64,000 nucleotides of DNA from Rugalucina vietnamica (GCA_964017185.1 OZ024869.1:73348008-73412007), one strand, 5' to 3'; shown: positions 1-11,333, counted from the first letter of the stretch. Numbers and translations are program-made. Notes: a model not told the origin generated them from the sequence alone.

Positions 1-112
1 ATCTATGTTTTGAGCAAAAATATTAAAACATATCAACAATTTTCAGCTGAAAGTTTTCCACTTTTACAGCATTAAAAGTCGCTGTATATTGCATGGGCAT
101 GTTTTCGTAATG
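1..112. mobile_element. M2 MITE, right half (cut by window edge)
   Basis: This matches the right half of the other M2 copies: AATCTATGTTTTGAGC at the start, the AAAATCGCTGTATATTGC-like subterminal region, and the end CATGTTTTCGTAATG. Confidence 0.8.
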
Positions 113-422
113 TGAACGAGGATTTGCAGTCAGCACGTCCGTAACAGTAAAATACGGAAAGTCACTCCCATATCCGAGCATCTGTTGCGCAGTACCCTTA
201 GAAAACGAGTAATAAGCACTAACAGTCCGACCACTTGTACTGAAATTCCTCATTTTTTTTTGTTTATTTTTGTACAACATTTAATGTAAATTGCCATCTA
301 CTTTCCCGACAAAATCGGCGTTAATGCTAAATGTGGCTAAGTGTAATACAGAGACACAAATATTATAATAAAAACGCTCTAAATTACACTTTGACACTCT
401 AGCACATTTACATTGCTTTCAG
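113..422. other. Intronic or upstream sequence, nothing recognised
   Basis: Contains no exon-like reading frame with splice sites and no repeat family seen elsewhere in the window. Confidence 0.5.
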
Positions 423-570
423 GTTTATGATACAAGCCTAACATACGGAACGTTCTGTGGTACAAACGTGACTCACACTATTACTTCAAATTCAAACATG
501 TTACTCGTTGACGTTTACAAGGACGGCGATGCGACCCGACTAGACGTATCAGGTTACTACTCCACTAGAG
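423..570 (+). CDS. Exon: C-terminal half of the upstream CUB domain
   Basis: Acceptor AG at 421-422, donor GTGAGT at 571. It reads VYDTSLTYGTFCG and onward without a stop and ends in phase 1, matching the next exon. No exon was recognised between 1 and 422. Confidence 0.8.
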
Positions 571-3500
571 GTGAGTCGCTTCTGCGGGGTTGGGAGTGAA
601 AGTCTCGAAACTCATATCCCTTCATGCAAAACTACATTAAACGCTGGAAAGTCAGTGAAGCATTCCCAATGCCAAAGGGCATCATATTGGTTTCGAAGTT
701 GCTTAACGTCCCAACAGGTAGAGCATTCTTCGGCTTATCTGCCTGCTTGTACTCAACTGCAATTATCTAGTTTGCTAAGACACTGGGCTACATGGTTAAC
801 AAATGTACGGTGCACTTGATTGTTGTTATTCAATTTTCTGAAGTATGACAAACTTTAAGGTAAAGACTTTCTTTCTAACGGGTACCACATCATTCTCTTC
901 TCACCAACTGGTTCGATTTGCATTACGAAAACTTGCCCATGCATTTTTTTCAGCTTTAAAAATAAAAAATTTCATTAGACAAATTTTGATATTGTTAATA
1001 TTTTTGTTCAAAACATTGATTGTGGTTACACGTTAGAACCGAGCGTTAGAACCGAGGCGGTTTTAACGAGTACCCACAATCTATGTTTTTGAGCAAAACT
1101 AAGAAAAAAATGGTATATACCTGCAGACCCCAGTTTTGTTATATAAAAATGGGGTATAAGGCGGTATACATTGCACGGACATGTTTTCCTGGTGTAAGCC
1201 CCTACAAGTTTTGCTTTTAAAGGCGGTACTTATGTTCGTTTCTATTTGTTTTATGTTTGGTGTCGAGTTTTACGCACTAAGTTAAGTTCAGTTAACTGAG
1301 CGGCCACCTTTACGGAAACAGCTGCACAGTCTATGATATATTACTATGGTGTAAGTACCTGATTGTCAGTTTACTTTTGTCCCCACCTTCGTGCATTCAA
1401 TTGTAACAATCTGATTGTGTGTGTGTTTTCAGACCCAGATCACCTGTGCGGTGGTATGCTGTCGTCACCAACAGGTACAGTTCGCTCTGTAGACCGGGAC
1501 CAGGATGGGGAATATGATCCAGATCTGTTCTGTGTGTGGGGTATAGTAGCGCCACAAGGGATGATAATCAAACTAGAATTCATAGAATTTGGAACCGAAG
1601 TGTCGGCTGGTTGTTATTATGACTATCTGAAGGTTTAGATTAGTTTTACTTGATTAACCCATATTTGACGAATGGATTTTCCCATCAATATCATTTGGAT
1701 GAGTCCACTTTCATTTTTAGGGGCGTCAGGAGTAATTTTGAAATTTTATTCGATTTTTCGATGAAAATTTTCTAAGCAAACAGAATAGCCCCAGATGGGA
1801 CGCCGCGTTCTGCGGCGTCACATCTGGGGCTATTCTGTTTGCCTATGTCCCATAAAAGGGACGTCAGGCTTAAATGTTAATATGGCCTTATATACGTTAA
1901 GGTATTTTGCTTTGTTTAATGTGACATTAACACATATTTATGTACAATGTCTATTGCTTAACCGTTCCTAAATGGTTACATGATTGAAAGAAAATGGATA
2001 CTGAGATAAGTCCGCTTAATGTCTTCCATTCATGGATAGTGTACACTCATACATTTCATTATGTATGCTCTGCTAAATGAGCCGCCTCATGGGAAAACCA
2101 ACAATCTGCAAAGGCGAAAACAAAGACGCAGATCAGCTTCGCGGTACCCGCGAAGCTGATCAGCGCCTTTGTTTTCGCTACTCGGATAGTACAATTCCTC
2201 TTCTACTTAAATCCGAAATTTCAAGCTTCTAGCTCTTTTCTGTGCTTGCACAGGCCGGTTTGTGTCGGACCTGTTTGGAAACCACATTGTTGGTTTTCCC
2301 ACGAGGCGGCTCAAATATTTCCTTCTGTCAGGTTATTTATGGGGTTTACAAGTCTGCGTCTTCTACGGAAGATATATTCTGCGGCAAACATCATCTACAA
2401 CCTGTGATGTCGAAATCTAATATCATGTTCTTGGTAATGGAAACGGATGTATCTACACACGATAAGGGATTTCTAGCAAACTACATATTTATTGATGGTA
2501 GGTATACGTCTTATTGGCAAATGCCCAGGAACTGGAATAATCAGCAGCAAACACCCGCATGGTTATAACTGGCAAGACTGGTTTTATGACCAGATAATTA
2601 TGTCTACCCCCGAAGGGGTCGGAGACATATTGTTTTGCCCTGGTCGTCTGTCCGTCTGTCTGTCAAAAATCGTGTCCGCTCTGTAACTCGAAAACCGTTT
2701 AAGATATCACGATGAAACTTCACAGGAATATTAACCAACATGGGACGACGTGCAGAACACAAGAACCGTAACTCTGGATTGCATATTTTTCGAGTTATGG
2801 CCCTTTGAAATGGAAAAAAGCAGAATTTGCACTCTAGTCGTGTCCGCTCTGTAACTCGAAAATCGTTTAAGATATCATGATGAAACTTCATAGGATTATT
2901 AACCAACATCAGACGACGTGCAGAACACACGAACCGTAACTCTGGATTGTATATTTTTCGAGTAATTGGCCTTTGATGGAAAATAGCAGAATTTGCGTTC
3001 TAGTCGTGTCCGCTCTGTAACTCAAAATCCGTTTAATATATCTTGATGAAACCTCATAGGATTGTTAACCAACATGAGACGACATGCAGAACACAAGAAC
3101 CGTAACTCTGGATTGTATATTTTTGAGTTATTGCCCTTTGATGGAAAATAGCAGAATTTACATTCAAGTCGTATCCGCTCTGTAACTCGAAAGCCGTTTA
3201 AGATATCATGATGAAACTTCATAGGATTACTAACCAACATTAGACGACGTGCAGAACACAAGAACCGTAACTCTGGATTGCATATTTTTGAGTTATGGCC
3301 CTTTGATGAAGTTTTCTATATGATATGAAATTATCTATGTTTTCTAGATGCAGATCCAACATGGCCCTGATTTTTTTTTTTGCATCTTATAACCATTCTG
3401 CTGCAGTTTGGCTTCCTGCTGAATCTATTTTATAAACAGACAAATCACAATATAATGACATATCAGCACATATCAAACATAGATTTGAACATAAATGAAT

Positions 3501-5326
3501 TCATTAAAAAGCTGTTTATAAAAGCATTTTATGTAAATTGTATATTTAGTACAGAGAATATTGGTTTGTATAGATAATTGAGCCATGACATGAGAACTTC
3601 AGTCTTTGGGGTTTCCAACCAGATTGACACAACTAGACTGTACAGCCACTGCTATGGCTAGAGTAGAGGCATTAAATTTCGGAATTAGAAAGCTGAGTGG
3701 CTGTTTTATCTAGATAGCAAAAACAAAGGCGCTGATTATCTGTCTTTGTTTTTTGCATTGGCAAAGCACAGGTTTTCTCATGCTGCTGCTCATTTAATCT
3801 GTTTTGTATATTTAGACATGTTCTCTTCTGTGCCACTCTTCTATTACACTTCTCAGTTGTTATGAATCTTTGTAACCAATCTAAGCAACCATCTGTGGTA
3901 ATATTATTGAAGACTAAGCTTGGTTACATGCGCTTAGAAAGGGGGGAGACATCAGTTTTCACATAGAAAACAAATTCTAGTATTGACAATTCATGCGGAC
4001 AGCGAGAATACGGATTACAAGTTTTAAAAAATCAAAATAGGTTTACACAGTACGATATTGCTTTCTAATGCAAGACCTCTCTATGCTTGCATGGCTGTTA
4101 GTTATCTATATAGTAAAACAAAAGCATCAGCAGCACAGTTTTCAGCCTGAAAGCTAATCTGAATCATAATAACACCACAGTTCAGTGAACTTACCGTGAC
4201 TGCCTTTAGCTAGTAACATGGTCATGACGAAAGGTCACCAGTGGTATTATCCCTGCAGAAAACAGGATTGTAATAATCTAGAACCTGTGAATCATCCTGT
4301 ATTACGAAAACTACTGACCTTTCCTAAGTTGTAAAAATTGAAAATTTTCGATAGATTTATTTGGATATTTTTCTTATTTTTGCTCAAAACATAGATTGTG
4401 GGTACACGTTAGAACCGCCTCGGCGAGGCGGTTCTAACGAGTACCCACAATCTATGTTTTGGAGCAAAAATAAGAAAAATAGGTATACCCCTGCATACCC
4501 CAGTTTTGCTATATAAAAGTGGGGTATAAGGGGGTAAATATTGCACGGACATGTTTTCCTGATGTATTTTCTAATTCTTACAGCGCCTGACATACACACC
4601 ACAGTGGAGACAACTGTCACTACCATCACATACAAATGGATAGACAATACACAAACAGCAACACCCGGAAGCCTTACAAATGAAGGAGGTACAGCTGAAG
4701 TACGAACTGCACTTACAACAGACATGGGTGGGAAAACAACATACACAGGTGCTGCCACCATGCCAGGCGTTGAAACCGATGTTTCTACATCGTCAGATGA
4801 TGTCAGCACACCAGTTGATGATGTAACTACACTGTCTGATGTCACTGATGGCCTGACAGACCACATCACCACATCTAATGCTGACGTCGCTACATTGTCA
4901 GTTGATGTCACTACAGCTCCCGATGATGTAACCAAAGGCCTAAATGACGACAGTACACCATCGGAAGACAAAACTACACACACCGATCATGTCACTACAA
5001 TTTTTGGTGACATCACTACACAGTCAGATGACAGTACTGTGCTGTCAGGGCATGCCACTAAATCTTCGAATGGTGCAAGTTCAAAAGAAAGGTCACCAGT
5101 GAAGTTTACAACAGTCTTGATGACGTCAGTTTTCAATTCAACCATGTCAGAAAATGTTACTGGGTCAAACCTTACTGCAGTGTCAGACATTGGTCCAACC
5201 ACGTCAGAAAATGTGACAGGGGCAAACTTTACTGCAGTCAGTGCGATGTCTGACATGGATAAATCCATAATCTTACTTACCTTGCTCATGTCCTGTGTTC
5301 GTCTAATTCTATACGTCGTCCTTTAA
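423..5326 (+). CDS. CUB-domain protein with mucin-like stalk and probable GPI signal (5' end outside window)
   Basis: Four exons splice in consistent phase: 423-570, 1433-1632, 2332-2497 and 4584-5326. The first encodes the second half of a CUB domain (FCG, then a LLVDVYKDGD-type strand). Exons two and three encode a full CUB domain with the four expected cysteines (HLCGG, FCVW, GCYYDYLK, IFCG). The last exon encodes about 245 residues rich in Thr, Ser, Asp and Val, with loose repeats such as DDVTT and TTSDD and two ENVTG-type N-glycosylation sites. It ends in a ~20-residue hydrophobic tail after MSDMDKS and then a stop. A mucin-like stalk plus a terminal hydrophobic tail suggests a GPI-anchored surface protein; a short transmembrane tail is the alternative. 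CUB domains usually bind protein or carbohydrate; the ligand is unknown. The 5' exons are not visible, so the total length and number of CUB domains are open. Confidence 0.85.
921..1194. mobile_element. M2 palindromic MITE
   Basis: Left end CATTACGAAAACTTGC, right end ACATGTTTTCCTGGTG (an imperfect inverted pair). The centre has the TAGAACCG / CGGTTCTAAC motif flanked by TTGATTGTGG and CACAATCTATG. It lies in a CUB-gene intron. The flanks 571-920 and 1195-1432 show nothing else. Confidence 0.85.
1433..1632 (+). CDS. Exon: first half of the second CUB domain
   Basis: Acceptor AG at 1431-1432, donor GTTTAG at 1633 (a weak but GT donor). It enters in phase 1 (D-P-D-H-L-C-G-G) and leaves in phase 0 after DYLK, the usual CUB DYLEVYDG position. 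A TTAA-bounded MITE starts 21 bp beyond the donor. Confidence 0.85.
1654..1873. mobile_element. TTAA-bounded MITE with long central hairpin
   Basis: It is bounded by TTAA at 1654-1657 and 1870-1873. A central hairpin has arms starting GCAAACAGAATAGCCCC. A second copy in the opposite orientation (62041-62261) is also bounded by TTAA, which fixes the ends. The TTAA duplication fits piggyBac- or Kolobok-mobilised MITEs. The ends are not clear inverted repeats of each other. Confidence 0.75.
2079..2312. mobile_element. M1 palindromic MITE (234 bp)
   Basis: Ends are GAGCCGCCTCATGGG and its inverse CACGAGGCGGCTC; AAAT target duplications lie at 2075-2078 and 2313-2316. The centre is a near-perfect palindrome around GCGAAAACAAAG / CTTTGTTTTCGC. 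It is one of about 20 copies in this window. Confidence 0.92.
2332..2497 (+). CDS. Exon: second half of the second CUB domain
   Basis: Acceptor AG at 2330-2331, donor GTAGGT at 2498. It reads VIYGVYKSAS then IFCG and a final NYIFID strand. An M1 MITE ends at 2312, only 19 bp upstream of the exon. Confidence 0.85.
2597..3317 (+). mobile_element. HINE-like tandem-repeat element, family J (3' end not seen)
   Basis: It begins with an ATTATGTCTACCCCCG hairpin (arms GTCTACCCC / GGGGTCGGAGAC), then a GTCCGTCTGTCTGTC simple repeat. About four ~165-bp units follow, built around CGTGTCCGCTCTGTAACTC and ACCGTAACTCTGGATTG. The expected inverted GACATAAT plus 3' hairpin is absent, so the 3' end is probably lost. 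Reverse-strand frames through the units are repeat artefacts. Confidence 0.7.
3580..3791. mobile_element. M1 MITE, diverged copy
   Basis: Starts GAGCCATGACATGAG and ends GCTGCTGCTC, flanked by AATT and ATTT. The central AAAACAAAGGCGCTGAT motif is retained but one palindrome arm is shortened. The rest of the intron (3318-3579 and 3796-4300) shows no recognised feature. Confidence 0.75.
4301..4564. mobile_element. M2 MITE next to the terminal CUB-gene exon
   Basis: Left end ATTACGAAAACTACTG, right end ACATGTTTTCCTGATG. The centre TTAGAACCGCCTCGG / CGAGGCGGTTCTAA is a perfect palindrome. It ends 19 bp before the exon at 4584. Confidence 0.85.
4584..5326 (+). CDS. Terminal exon: Thr/Ser-rich stalk and hydrophobic C-terminus
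   Basis: Acceptor AG at 4582-4583. The split codon G|CG joins the preceding exon to give ID-APDIHTT. It stays open to a TAA at 5324-5326. An M2 MITE ends at about 4564, so the polypyrimidine tract lies in only ~19 bp of non-MITE sequence. The minus strand is also open over much of this exon, because of biased codon composition. Confidence 0.85.
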
Positions 5327-5600
5327 ACTAACGTAGATGCCCAACTGTTAGATTGATCACTGAACAGTTGCAATGGTGATCGTTTTTAATTTAGAAAACA
5401 GATTCATGATTGCTCATGTTTGCTAGTTTGCTCATGAAAGATTGGAATGCAAGTTCATATCATTTGTCACAACAGTGACCATTTAAGAATTTTAGAGAGG
5501 TTGAGAAAAATGAATGTGTAATATGTGAATTTCAGTAGACTGTATTTATCTTTCCAGTTGTTGCCTTCCACATTTATAAATGACACAAATGTGTGAATGG

Positions 5601-5606
5601 AATAAA
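5601..5606 (+). promoter_or_regulatory. Poly(A) signal AATAAA of the CUB/mucin gene
   Basis: This is the canonical hexamer 275 bp after the stop codon, followed by a GT-rich stretch (GTGTGG, AGTATGTGTT). It gives a 3' UTR of about 300 bases. Confidence 0.6.
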
Positions 5607-5684
5607 AGTGTGGTCTTGGGCAGTATGTGTTCCTAATTTCTGCACCCAAGTCACGATAAGGACAGGTTTTACCAATCCACTTCA

Positions 5685-5780
5685 ATGGCGGAACTTTTAA
5701 AAATACCAATATGCAACAAAATCATTCTAAATAGAACTAATATAAAAGTTGAAAATTGTACAACAGATACTGATAAAGTG
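5685..5780 (+). CDS. Possible orphan first exon (MAELLKIPIC...), function unknown
   Basis: An ATG opens 32 codons (MAELLKIPICNK, then IKVENCTT) that run into a strong donor GTATGTGAG at 5781 in phase 0. It lies just downstream of the CUB-gene poly(A) region, a plausible place for a new transcript. No downstream exon could be joined to it and the peptide is not recognised. It may be chance. Confidence 0.2.
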
Positions 5781-5904
5781 GTATGTGAGACTGCTCATCA
5801 AAGAGCTGTTGACTGGGTTGTGTCACCAAAAAGCTTGCCTATTGCATATGTAAAAGAAAAGCTGCAAATCTGCTGCGCAGTTACAGCTGATCAGCACCTT
5901 AGTT

Positions 5905-7442
5905 TTTTAGCTCACCTGAGCCGTCAGGCTCACAAGGTGAGCTTATAGTATACCCATGCTCCGTCGTCCGTCCGTCCGTCCGTCGTCCGTCCGTCCGTCG
6001 TCCGTCGTCCACCATTTTCAAAGATCTTCTTCTCTGAAACAGCTTGGCCAATCAAAGCCAAATTTTACATGAAGCATCTATGGGAAGGGGGAACCAATGT
6101 GTATATAAATAATCCAGGTCACATGACCAAGATGGCCGCCATGCCCATATATGGTAAAAACCCTTCAAAAATCTTCTTCTCTGGAACCACTGGACCGATT
6201 TCAACCAAACTTGGCATGAAGCATCAATGACTCAAGTACTACAATGTGTATATAAATCATGACCTTGCGGTGACCTTGACCTATTTTACGGCAAGGTCAA
6301 CATAGGTCGCCTTTGCATTTGAATGGGAAAAATTGTTAAATTGTCATTTAAAGGAAAAATCTTGCAGAAAATGAGCAGTAGGACTGAATATTAATGATTC
6401 TGAAAAAAATTGGGCACCAGGGGCTCATCCGCCCCCATCCCAGGGCAATATACATGTATATTATCATAATATTCAAACGTCTTCTCCTCTGAAACCGCTT
6501 GGCCAATCAAAGCCAAATTTTACATGAAGCATCTATGGGAAGGGGGAACCAATGTGTATATAAATAATCCAGGTCACATGACCAAGATGGCCGCCATGCC
6601 CATATATGGTAAAAACCCTTCAAAAATCTTCTTCTCCGGAACCGGTGGACCGATTTCAACAAAACTTGGTATGAAGCATCGATGGCTCAAGCACTTCAAT
6701 GTGTATGTAATTCATGACCTTTTGATGACCTTGACCTGTTTTACGGCAAGGTCAACATAGGTCGCCAATGCATTTGAATGGGGAAAACTTTTAAAATGTA
6801 ATGTAAAGTGAAAGTCTTGCAGGAAATGGGAAGTAGGACTGAATATTAATGATGCTGAAAAAAATTGGACCCCAGGGGCTCATGTGCCCCCACCCCGGGG
6901 CAATATACATGTATATTTCCATAATATTTAAACCTCTTCTCCTCTGAAATCGCTTGGCCAATCAAAGCCAAATTTTATGTGAAGCATCTATAGAATTGGG
7001 GAATCAATGTATATATAAATAATCTAGGTCACATGACAAAGATGTCCGCCATGCCCATATATGGTAAAAACCCATCAAAAATCTTCTTCTCTGAAACCAA
7101 TAGACTGATTTCAAGGAAACTTGGCGTGAAGCATCGATGGCTAAAGTTCTCCAATGTATATATAAATCATGACCCTGTGATGACCTTGACCAAGATTATG
7201 GCAAGGTCAACATGGGTCGCCTATGCATTTGAATTGGGAAAACTGTTAAAATGTCATTTGAAGGGAAAAGCCAGCAGGAAATTGGCAAATGGACAGAATA
7301 TTGAAGATTCTGAAAAAAGAAAATGGCCCAAGGGCTTCATCTGCCCCTGCACTGGAGTTAAATACCATAATATTCAAACATGTTTATTGGTATATGCAGC
7401 AGATCTCAGGTGAGCGTTTACAGGACCATTGGTCCTCTGGTT
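5905..7442 (+). mobile_element. HINE-like element, family H1, copy A
   Basis: 5' end TTTTAGCTCACCTGAG, forming a hairpin with AGGCTCACAAGGTGAGC. A (GTCC)n-type GTCCGTCCGTCC tract follows, then three ~480-bp units containing AAAATCTTCTTCTC and TGACCTTGACC. The 3' end has the inverted arm CTCAGGTGAGC followed by the hairpin AGGACCATTGGTCCT. A terminal arm at the 5' end, a subterminal inverted copy at the 3' end and a final hairpin together are the Helentron/HINE layout. Confidence 0.75.
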
Positions 7443-7518
7443 TGAAAATTGATTGAGCATCCCCACTTTTTTATCCAAAAATTCAAATCTCGTCTGTGAA
7501 CATGGTGTTTTCTATCAG

Positions 7519-7769
7519 ACCTGGCCCCGAGGTTATAAAACGTTTTTCATGGTCAACTCAGAAGAGACTAAAATTTATCCTGCTCATAAATGTTAAAATG
7601 CTAACAATTGTTGGCATTTTAACATTTATTAGCAGGATAAATTGCTGACTTTTGTGACTTAAACCTTAAATTTCAATTTATTTGGGCTATTTCAGCATTT
7701 ATAATCAGTTATAATTTCATGCTCAGCTGAGTTGAGCTTGAAAAATGTTTTATAACCTCGGGACCTGGT
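7519..7769. mobile_element. M3 MITE (ACCTGGCCCCGAGGTTATAAAAC ends)
   Basis: Inverted ends CCCGAGGTTATAAAAC and GTTTTATAACCTCGGG extend out to ACCTGG / CCTGGT. Internal TTTATCCTGCTCATAAATG is repeated inverted. Related copies lie at 11537-11779 and 14434-14661. Confidence 0.8.
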
Positions 7770-7871
7770 TGGAAACCCAAAGACAGGTTTCGTTATGGTG
7801 TGGCTCTGGTAAAACCGAGGACACTGATCAGAAACTGCTGTAAGAGATGATCTGCTTACATGCTAATAATG

Positions 7872-8025
7872 CTATGAGCTGCATTATGAGAAACTGGACT
7901 TTTGCCTGTGCGAAAACAAAGGCGCAGATCAGAGCTTCGCTGATCACACCTTTGTTTTCACTACACGGATAGTACAATTCTTCTACTTTTTAAATCCGGA
8001 ATTTCCAGCCTCTAGCCATCTTACA
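7872..8025. mobile_element. M1 MITE fragment
   Basis: Retains TGCGAAAACAAAGGCGC, a shortened central palindrome, and the arm through GATAGTACAATTC and TTTCCAGCCTCTAGCC. Both termini are eroded. The following 8026-8562 holds nothing recognised beyond a short direct repeat of TAAAAACATTTATTCTTGG at about 8025-8085. Confidence 0.6.
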
Positions 8026-8562
8026 TAAAAACATTTATTCTTGGATAATTTTGGTAAAATAAAAACATTTATTCTTGGATAATATCCTATTGAATTATAC
8101 GCGCATAACATGACATAGCTGGTAAAAGCAACCCTGATCGTGTCTCAGTCGTATGGTTATCCTCGTTTCTTCCAAGAATGAAGAAAATCCGATGAAAATT
8201 GAAGGCGCTAGAGTGGAAACAATACAAAATATTGATCTGTATGTGCTTGTGCAGCTTGGTTTGTGTCACGGCTCCTATTATTATATTGCTATAAACCCCA
8301 CTTAAATGTTATAAAAAGACAGAAACGCATAGGGAAACGTAGACAAGTGTGATTTATTGGTAATGAATCTCATATAAAATATGATATCCATGAATTAAAA
8401 ACCAGTATCTTGAAAAGCCAGACATTTTCAAAATGCAACAAACTGAGAAAAAAATGGTTTACAGTAAGTACCTGCTTACACTACCAGCTCTGGTAATAAC
8501 ACTAAGAGTCTTAGTGTAGTCTTAGTCTAAGACTACTGTAGCTTATAGTGCTGTACATGAAG

Positions 8563-8765
8563 AGTACTTTGTTTGTTTGTACTGAGGTTTAACATCCAAG
8601 TCAACAATTTTTCAGTCATGTCGGGAAGGGGCCACTGCTTCTTGGATATTAACAAGTATTGTGAGGAGTTAATGGGACTCGCTCAAGGACACAACACTGC
8701 ACCTCCGGTGAAGATCAAACCTAGGGCCTTTGGATTCAGAGTCCGGTGCATTACCACTATGCCAA
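8563..8765 (-). mobile_element. S1 SINE (tRNA-headed), reverse orientation
   Basis: Read on the minus strand it starts with a tRNA-like A-box region (GGCATAGTGGTAATGC) and passes a degenerate B-box. It ends CATGACTGAAAAATTG, GGATGTTAAACCTC and (CAAA)n. This matches S1 copies at 18424 and 61797. Confidence 0.75.
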
Positions 8766-8781
8766 AATGCTACCCGCTAAG

Positions 8782-9059
8782 CATCAAGATAACATGTCCA
8801 TGCAATAAATACCCCATTAAACCCCACTTTAATATAGTGAAAATAGGGTTTGCAGGGGTATAAATATTATTCTTATTTTTGATCCAAAACATAGATTGTG
8901 GGTACTCGTTAGAACCGCCTCGGTGAGGCGGTTCTAACGTGTACCCACAATCAATGTTTTGAGCAAAAATATTAAAAATATCAAGTATTTTTCGATTAAA
9001 TTTAGAATTTTTAATGCTGAAAAAATCTCTGTATATTACATGGGCAAGTTTTCTTAATG
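8782..9059. mobile_element. M2 MITE
   Basis: Ends CATCAAGATAACATGTCC and GGGCAAGTTTTCTTAATG; the centre TTAGAACCGCCTCGG / GAGGCGGTTCTAAC is a palindrome. It lies immediately beside the S1 SINE. Confidence 0.85.
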
Positions 9060-9219
9060 AGATAGATTTTATACTGTTTTGCAGCAAAAACCAAGGACAC
9101 TGATCAGACTGAGATGTTGTGCAGACTGATCAGTTCCAGTTTAGTAGCAGACTTATCAGTTTTGTGTCTCAGCTGACTTTTAATTTTGTCACAATCTCAT
9201 CCCATTACAATGTGTGCGA

Positions 9220-9450
9220 CAACACAAGAAAAGCGGTCTTGGGGGTTCCAAACTGCTCCGATACAAACCAGCCGGTACAGTCACAGAAAAAGGCTAGTAG
9301 CTTGAAATTTCAGATTTATGAAAAAGAGGAATTTTACTTACTATCCCTGAAATGAAAACAAAGGTGCTGATCACCTGAGCAGTTTTTGTACACCTGAGCG
9401 GCGCCTTTGTTTTTGCATCAGCAAAAATCCTGTTTCCTCATTACAAGATT
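9220..9450. mobile_element. M1-related MITE, diverged
   Basis: Carries the M1 segments CGGTCTTGGGGGTTCC, CAGTCACAGAAAAAGG, GAAAACAAAGGTGCTGATC and GCGCCTTTGTTTTTGC. The central arms read CACCTGAGCAG / GTACACCTGAG, a loop unlike other copies. Confidence 0.65.
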
Positions 9451-9566
9451 TTCTCATTGTAAAACTAAATCAAATAACATCTGCTTTGCCAGTGTATAAA
9501 AATGATATTATTGTCTCAGGAAAGTAAAAAAAAATCTCATTAAGTCAGATTCTAATTAATACAAAT

Positions 9567-9800
9567 GAGCCACCTCGTCGGAAAACCAACAATGTGGTTT
9601 CCGAACAGGTCCGACACAAACCGGCCTGTACAAGCACAGAAAAGAGCTAGAAGCTTGAAATTTCATATTTAAGTAGAAGGGGAATTGTACTATTCCAGTA
9701 GTGAAAACAAAGGCGCTGATCAGCTTCGCGTTTACTGTGAAGCTGATCTGCGTCTTTGTTTTCGCCTATGCAGATTGTTGGTTTTCCCATGAGGCGGCTC
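9567..9800. mobile_element. M1 MITE (234 bp, intact)
   Basis: GAGCCACCTCGTCGG to CATGAGGCGGCTC with AAAT target duplications at 9563-9566 and 9801-9804. Same length as the copies at 2079 and 25662. Confidence 0.92.
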
Positions 9801-9918
9801 AAATGTATAAACAACAAGAGCCATGTAATGAGAAACCTGATTTTTGCATTATATTTTTGCAAATTATCAGCACAATACATGTATGATATGAGCATGATAT
9901 TTCAAAGCTTGATTAAAC

Positions 9919-11059
9919 TAGAAAAAGTGCCTTAAGAGGCACGTATACCCCCGGCTGGTAGCTACCCACCCCCACCCCTAAGCCCATCCCCCCCCCCCGA
10001 CATGCTTACTGACACTGACACATTGAACCTCAATTCCTCAATTAAAGAGAGCACCCTCAACAAATACATCTTAAAATTTGTATTTGAAAAAAAGCACTAA
10101 AACCATTGTGAGGGGGGTGTAGTAGAATGACAGACCAATTATAGAGCAGTATACAGAGCTGACTTGTATACTCAATCTAGGACTTGATCGCGGACATTGA
10201 GGGTCAGGACCTCGGTCCTAGATGGAAAATAGAATGTCATTCTTATAATATAAAAAAAAAAAAAAAATTAAGATGTCCTAGATTTTGACCTCTAGCCCCA
10301 CCCCGAGCATGTACCCTAGAGTCTAATGTCATTAGAAACAAGGCAAACCTTATAGAGTACCTAGTATGTGGCAAGTATAAATGATTTCTTAACATTGATA
10401 GTAAAAAAAAAAAAAGTACAGAAAATACAATTATTAAAGAAGTTCTAGATTTTGACCTCTAGCCCCACCCCCCGCACATAGACCCTAGAGTCTGAACCTT
10501 ACATGGTGCCTATGGTCTAAGTATGAATGCATTCTGGCAAGACTTAGTGGATGTCAAGAAAACAGACTTACAGAAAGTTTATCATGGTATATATCATATT
10601 ATAAATGTGTCCTAGATTTTGACCTCTAGCCCCACCCCTGGGGACAGTAACCAGGTTTGGTGACATTGAATATGAAAGCAAACCCTAAAGGGTATCTATG
10701 AACTATATAAGAATACATTCCTATGATTGTTTGTTAAGATATGAACTTAAGAGAAGAAACATTAAAATTGTAAACAGCACATTTTAAAGGTGACCTAGAT
10801 TTTGACCTCCAGCCCCACCCCCGGGCATGGACCCTGGGGTCTGAACTCATGGAAACAAAGCAAACCCCATAGGGTACCTATGGTCCAAATATGAATAGTT
10901 TCTGACTATTGGTTCATGAGATATTCACCTCTAGAGAAACTTTAACCAAAACTTTGACATAAATTCTACGAACATTCCGGAATTACGAACGAAGAAACGA
11001 ACTAACGAACGGAAAAGCGAAAACTATATACCCGTCGGCATAAATGCCGGGGGTATAAT
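9919..11059 (-). mobile_element. HINE-like element, family I
   Basis: On the minus strand it starts TATACCCCCGGCATTTATG, a hairpin closing with CCGACGGGTATA, followed by a TTCGTTCG simple repeat. Four to five ~180-bp units follow, each with CTAGATTTTGACCTC in plus orientation. The 3' end carries the inverted arm GCCGGGGGTATAC and then the hairpin GTGCCTCTTAAGGCAC. The design matches H1 but the sequence is unrelated. Confidence 0.75.
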
Positions 11060-11082
11060 AATAATATTTTAAAAACTACAGA

Positions 11083-11333
11083 GATCTTTTTTCAGAAGCA
11101 AAAATTGAAAATTTCATTGGAAAAATTTCTATTTTTAAATATTTTCCCTCAAAACATATTTTGTGAGTACACTTTATACCCCCCCCCCTCACCAAGGCAG
11201 TTCTAACAAGTACTCACAATGTATGTTTTGGATCAAAATTAAGAAAAATAGGTATACCCCTGCAAACCTCAGTTTTTCTATATAAAAGTGGGGTTTAAAG
11301 TGGTATACATTACACGGACATGTTTTTCTGACG
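11083..11333. mobile_element. M2 MITE, diverged
   Basis: Retains AAAATTTCATTGGAAA, GTTCTAACAAGTACTC, CAATGTATGTTTTGG, the AAACCTCAGTTTTTCTATAT region and the right end ACACGGACATGTTTTTCTG. The left terminus is eroded. Confidence 0.7.

Noticed and set aside
2604-3261. Minus-strand MCSARRLMLV... frames
   Set aside because: Translation of ~165-bp tandem units of a HINE-like element; repeated peptides differ only as the repeats do.
4384-5289. Minus-strand frames of 100-199 codons
   Set aside because: They are antisense to the Thr/Ser-rich terminal exon, and a good forward gene model explains the region.
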